The notes beneath the pieces were generated by a model that was not told the origin of the DNA, made no database searches, and saw only the letters and a list, made by a program, of their open reading frames with translations. From positions 1-39,358 of the forward strand of contig JAUNGB010000050.1 in the NCBI GenBank assembly GCA_030524715.1: a stretch of 39,358 nucleotides of DNA, given 5' to 3'. This DNA is from Eubacteriales bacterium (GTDB lineage Bacteria > Bacillota > Clostridia > Lachnospirales > Lachnospiraceae). Below, piece after piece: positions 36,938-39,358 of this stretch (within the stretch, counting starts at the first letter, position 1; every line of letters starts with the position of its first letter). A program made the position numbers and the translations under genes.

Positions 36938-39358
36938 CTATCTCGGCACCTCTACCATGATATACGCTTCTACTCTGTCTTCTTCTTTAATATCGTTAAA
37001 GCCTTCAAATACAAGGCCGCATTCATATCCTGCCTTCACTTCCTTGACGTCATCCTTGAAGCGCTTCAGGGACGCAAGATTTCCCTCAAAGATCTGTTCT
37101 CCCTCTCTGGTGATACGGATCTTACAGCTTCTCTGGAAAACGCCGTCCAGGACATAGCTTCCGGCAATGTTGCCCACACCGGACGCCTTGAAGATCTGGC
37201 GTATCTCGGCATGGCCGATGATCTTTTCTTCATATACCGGGTCTAGCATACCCTTCATAGCGGCCTCTACATCCTCGATCGCCTGATAGATAACCTTATA
37301 CAGACGCATATCCACACCTTCCTGCTCAGCAAGCTGCTTTGCCGTAGCATCCGGGCGTACATTGAAGCCGATGATGATCGCGTTGGAGGTAGCCGCCAGG
37401 GAAACGTCGGATTCGTTGATGGCGCCTACGCCTCCGTGGATCACTCTGACCACCACTTCCTCGTTTGACAGCTTCACAAGGCTCTGCTTTACAGCCTCCA
37501 CGGAGCCCTGCACGTCTGCCTTGACAACGATCGGAAGCTCCTTCAGATCGCTTGCCTGAATCTGATCGAAAAGATTTTCCAGGGAAAGCTTGCCCTTCGT
37601 CTCTTCCAGAAGACGGTTCTTATTTTCAGATACAAACGCGCCGGCAAAATTCTTGGCTTCCTTGTCACTGTCAAAGGCCATCAGGATCTCACCTGCATTC
37701 GGCACGTCTCCAAGACCCAGGATCTCCACCGGGGTAGACGGGCCCGCCTCTTTTACACGGCGTCCCTTATCATCCATCATAGCGCGCACCTTACCGCTGC
37801 ATGCGCCCGCCGCGATAAAGTCTCCCACATGAAGGGTTCCCTTCTGAACCAGGATGGTCGCAACCGGACCCTTGCCTTTGTCAAGCTGCGCTTCAATAAC
37901 AAGACCTCTTGCGGCGCGATTGGGATTTGCCTTCAATTCGGCAACCTCCGCCGTCAGCAGGATCATTTCCAGAAGAGTGTCGATTCCTTCTCCCGTATGT
38001 GCGGAAACCGGAACGAAAATAGTGCTGCCGCCCCAGTCCTCCGGAATCAGCTCGTACTCGGAAAGCTCCTGTTTAACACGCTCTACATTTGCGCTTGGTT
38101 TATCGATCTTATTAATTGCAACGATGATCTCAACGCCCGCCGCCTTTGCATGGCTGATGGCCTCTACGGTCTGGGGCATTACGCCGTCGTCCGCCGCTAC
38201 CACAAGAACCGCGATATCTGTCGCGTTAGCGCCTCGCATACGCATGGCGGTAAATGCTTCATGTCCCGGCGTATCAAGGAAGGTGATCTTCTGATCATTG
38301 ATCTTTACCACATAAGCGCCGATATGCTGTGTGATTCCTCCGGCCTCGCCTCTTGTCACGTTGGTATTGCGGATCGCATCCAGAAGAGAGGTTTTACCGT
38401 GGTCAACATGGCCCATGACGCATACTACCGGAGGCCTTAAGGTCATTGTTGCCTCATCCTCTTCATCCTCTTTGAGAAGCTCTCCGATCACATCGACCTT
38501 TTCTTCCTGCTCTGCGATGATATCGTATTCCAGAGCGATCTCCTGTGCTTTTTCAAAATCGATCTCATGGTTTACTGTAACCATCATTCCCTGCAGGAAC
38601 AATTTCTTTACAATTGCGGACGGCTGCATCTTCATAGCCTCCGCCAGCTCACGGATGGTCATTTTCTCCGGAAGAGTGATTTCCTTAACCTCCGGTTTTT
38701 TCTCTTCCTGCTTGGGCTGAGGCGTCAGCTTCTGAAGAGCTTTGGGCAGTCTTATGCCGGTCTTCTTGCTGTTCTGGTTTGGTCTGTGTCCGTTATTTGA
38801 GGATTTGTCAAAATCCTTTTTCTTATTCTTATTCTCTCTGTCACGTTCTCTCTTGCTGTCCTTGGAGGTCTTGGTAAGCTCCGGAGTGAAAACGGCGTCG
38901 CTGCTTCTTCTGCTCTGGGTGCGCTGTCCGCCGCGGTTCTGTCCGCCGCCCTGTCTGTTGTCGTTTCTCTCGCCTCTGTCGCCTCTGTTATCCTGACCCG
39001 GACGGCCCTGATTACCGCCCTGGGAGCGGCCTCCCTGAGATCTTGCCGGACGCCCGCCGTCATTATTCTGTCTCTGGGAACGGCCCTGGCCGTCATTCTG
39101 ACGGAAGGAACGGCCCTGACCATCGCCCTGCCTCTGGCCGCGGTTCTGGCCGTCGCCCTGTCTCTGGCCGCGGTTCTGACCGTCATTCTGTCTCTGGCCG
39201 CGGTTCTGGCCATTTCTGTTCTGACCGCCTCTGTCATTATTCCTTCTGTCGCCGCTTCTGGAATCTCTTCCTCCCTCACGGTTCTCCCTGTTACTTTCTC
39301 TGTTGTCTCTGCTGTTGTCCCTGTTGTTATCTCTGCCGTCTCTGCTGTTGTCCCTGTT
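36938..39358 (-). CDS. infB: Translation initiation factor IF-2 (N-terminus cut by window edge)
   Basis: GTPase that brings initiator tRNA to the 30S subunit. The frame stays open from the stop at 36938 to the last base, 807 codons, so the gene begins beyond the window. From the right edge come ~180 residues of disordered, Arg/Gly/Gln/Asn/Asp-rich repeats (units like [10 protein letters not shown]), then a Lys/Glu-rich linker, then the IF2_N domain ([20 protein letters not shown] at 38662). The G domain follows with [20 protein letters not shown] and SAHTG, then domains II-IV to [11 protein letters not shown]. An ATG at 38662 is internal, not the start. It is the first visible gene of the infB-rbfA-nrnA-truB-ribF operon. 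Confidence 0.97.
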   Translation of the reverse strand, partial: NRDNSRDGRDNNRDNSRDNRESNRENREGGRDSRSGDRRNNDRGGQNRNGQNRGQRQNDGQNRGQRQGDGQNRGQRQGDGQGRSFRQNDGQGRSQRQNNDGGRPARSQGGRSQGGNQGRPGQDNRGDRGERNDNRQGGGQNRGGQRTQSRRSSDAVFTPELTKTSKDSKRERDRENKNKKKDFDKSSNNGHRPNQNSKKTGIRLPKALQKLTPQPKQEEKKPEVKEITLPEKMTIRELAEAMKMQPSAIVKKLFLQGMMVTVNHEIDFEKAQEIALEYDIIAEQEEKVDVIGELLKEDEEDEATMTLRPPVVCVMGHVDHGKTSLLDAIRNTNVTRGEAGGITQHIGAYVVKINDQKITFLDTPGHEAFTAMRMRGANATDIAVLVVAADDGVMPQTVEAISHAKAAGVEIIVAINKIDKPSANVERVKQELSEYELIPEDWGGSTIFVPVSAHTGEGIDTLLEMILLTAEVAELKANPNRAARGLVIEAQLDKGKGPVATILVQKGTLHVGDFIAAGACSGKVRAMMDDKGRRVKEAGPSTPVEILGLGDVPNAGEILMAFDSDKEAKNFAGAFVSENKNRLLEETKGKLSLENLFDQIQASDLKELPIVVKADVQGSVEAVKQSLVKLSNEEVVVRVIHGGVGAINESDVSLAATSNAIIIGFNVRPDATAKQLAEQEGVDMRLYKVIYQAIEDVEAAMKGMLDPVYEEKIIGHAEIRQIFKASGVGNIAGSYVLDGVFQRSCKIRITREGEQIFEGNLASLKRFKDDVKEVKAGYECGLVFEGFNDIKEEDRVEAYIMVEVPR

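Noticed and set aside
38752-39279. 175-codon minus-strand frame rich in Arg/Thr/Ala near the right edge
   Set aside because: The infB frame is open through the whole stretch and encodes the expected IF-2 N-terminal region; this is an out-of-frame shadow of its repeats.

Overview
The window reads as a chromosomal segment of an anaerobic Lachnospiraceae-type member of the Clostridia. The evidence is combined gene content: a pyruvate phosphate dikinase next to a pyrophosphate-type phosphofructokinase, an anaerobic RNR activase, an M16C peptidase, a one-chain glycyl-tRNA synthetase, DUF1292, DUF5662 and (probably) DUF6553 proteins, and the infB-rbfA-nrnA-truB-ribF / rpsO-pnp translation cluster. 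Genus cannot be fixed from sequence reading alone. Nearly all genes are on the minus strand. The exceptions are the IS66 transposase, an aldose-epimerase-like gene, a CPA2 antiporter and the DUF1292 gene.

Layout. Positions 1-4005 are a scrap-yard. They hold short gene remnants, a 292-bp near-identical copy of the 3' end of ppdK, a PIN-domain gene with a small partner, and a complete IS66-family element (1552-3444) with perfect 15-bp ends and an 8-bp target duplication. They also hold a Fic-like remnant and two diverged direct repeats. Positions 4006-9361 carry central carbon metabolism: ppdK and PPi-type pfk, each behind a consensus promoter, plus a divergent mutarotase-like gene. A very acidic secreted protein (9582-10496) and glyQS follow. 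Then come M16C peptidase-era-recO, glf-DUF6553, putP, exoA-GH13-like-DUF5662, the antiporter, DUF1292 and fabV. Next are rpsO, pnp-nrdG-dut and a Na/Pi transporter, and finally ribF, truB, nrnA, rbfA and infB, which runs off the right edge.

The most unusual signals are five. (1) A family of modular palindromic intergenic repeats (modules here called A, B, C) occurs at five sites in both orientations. (2) A 160-bp MITE-like element with perfect 17-bp ends and TA flanks has inserted into one of those repeats, and together they make up most of the predicted glyQS mRNA leader. (3) A GH13 glycogen-debranching-like protein appears to have lost its nucleophile and acid/base residues. (4) A FabT-like palindrome overlaps the fabV promoter. 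(5) The ppdK 3'-end duplication differs from the intact gene only at synonymous positions.

How the genes work together: PPDK and PPi-PFK suggest PPi-linked, reversible glycolysis. The right-hand cluster is the conserved translation, ribosome-maturation and RNA-turnover set. The middle is housekeeping: DNA repair (recO, exoA), Na+ and proton transport, and nucleotide and fatty-acid metabolism. No tRNA, rRNA or CRISPR array was seen.
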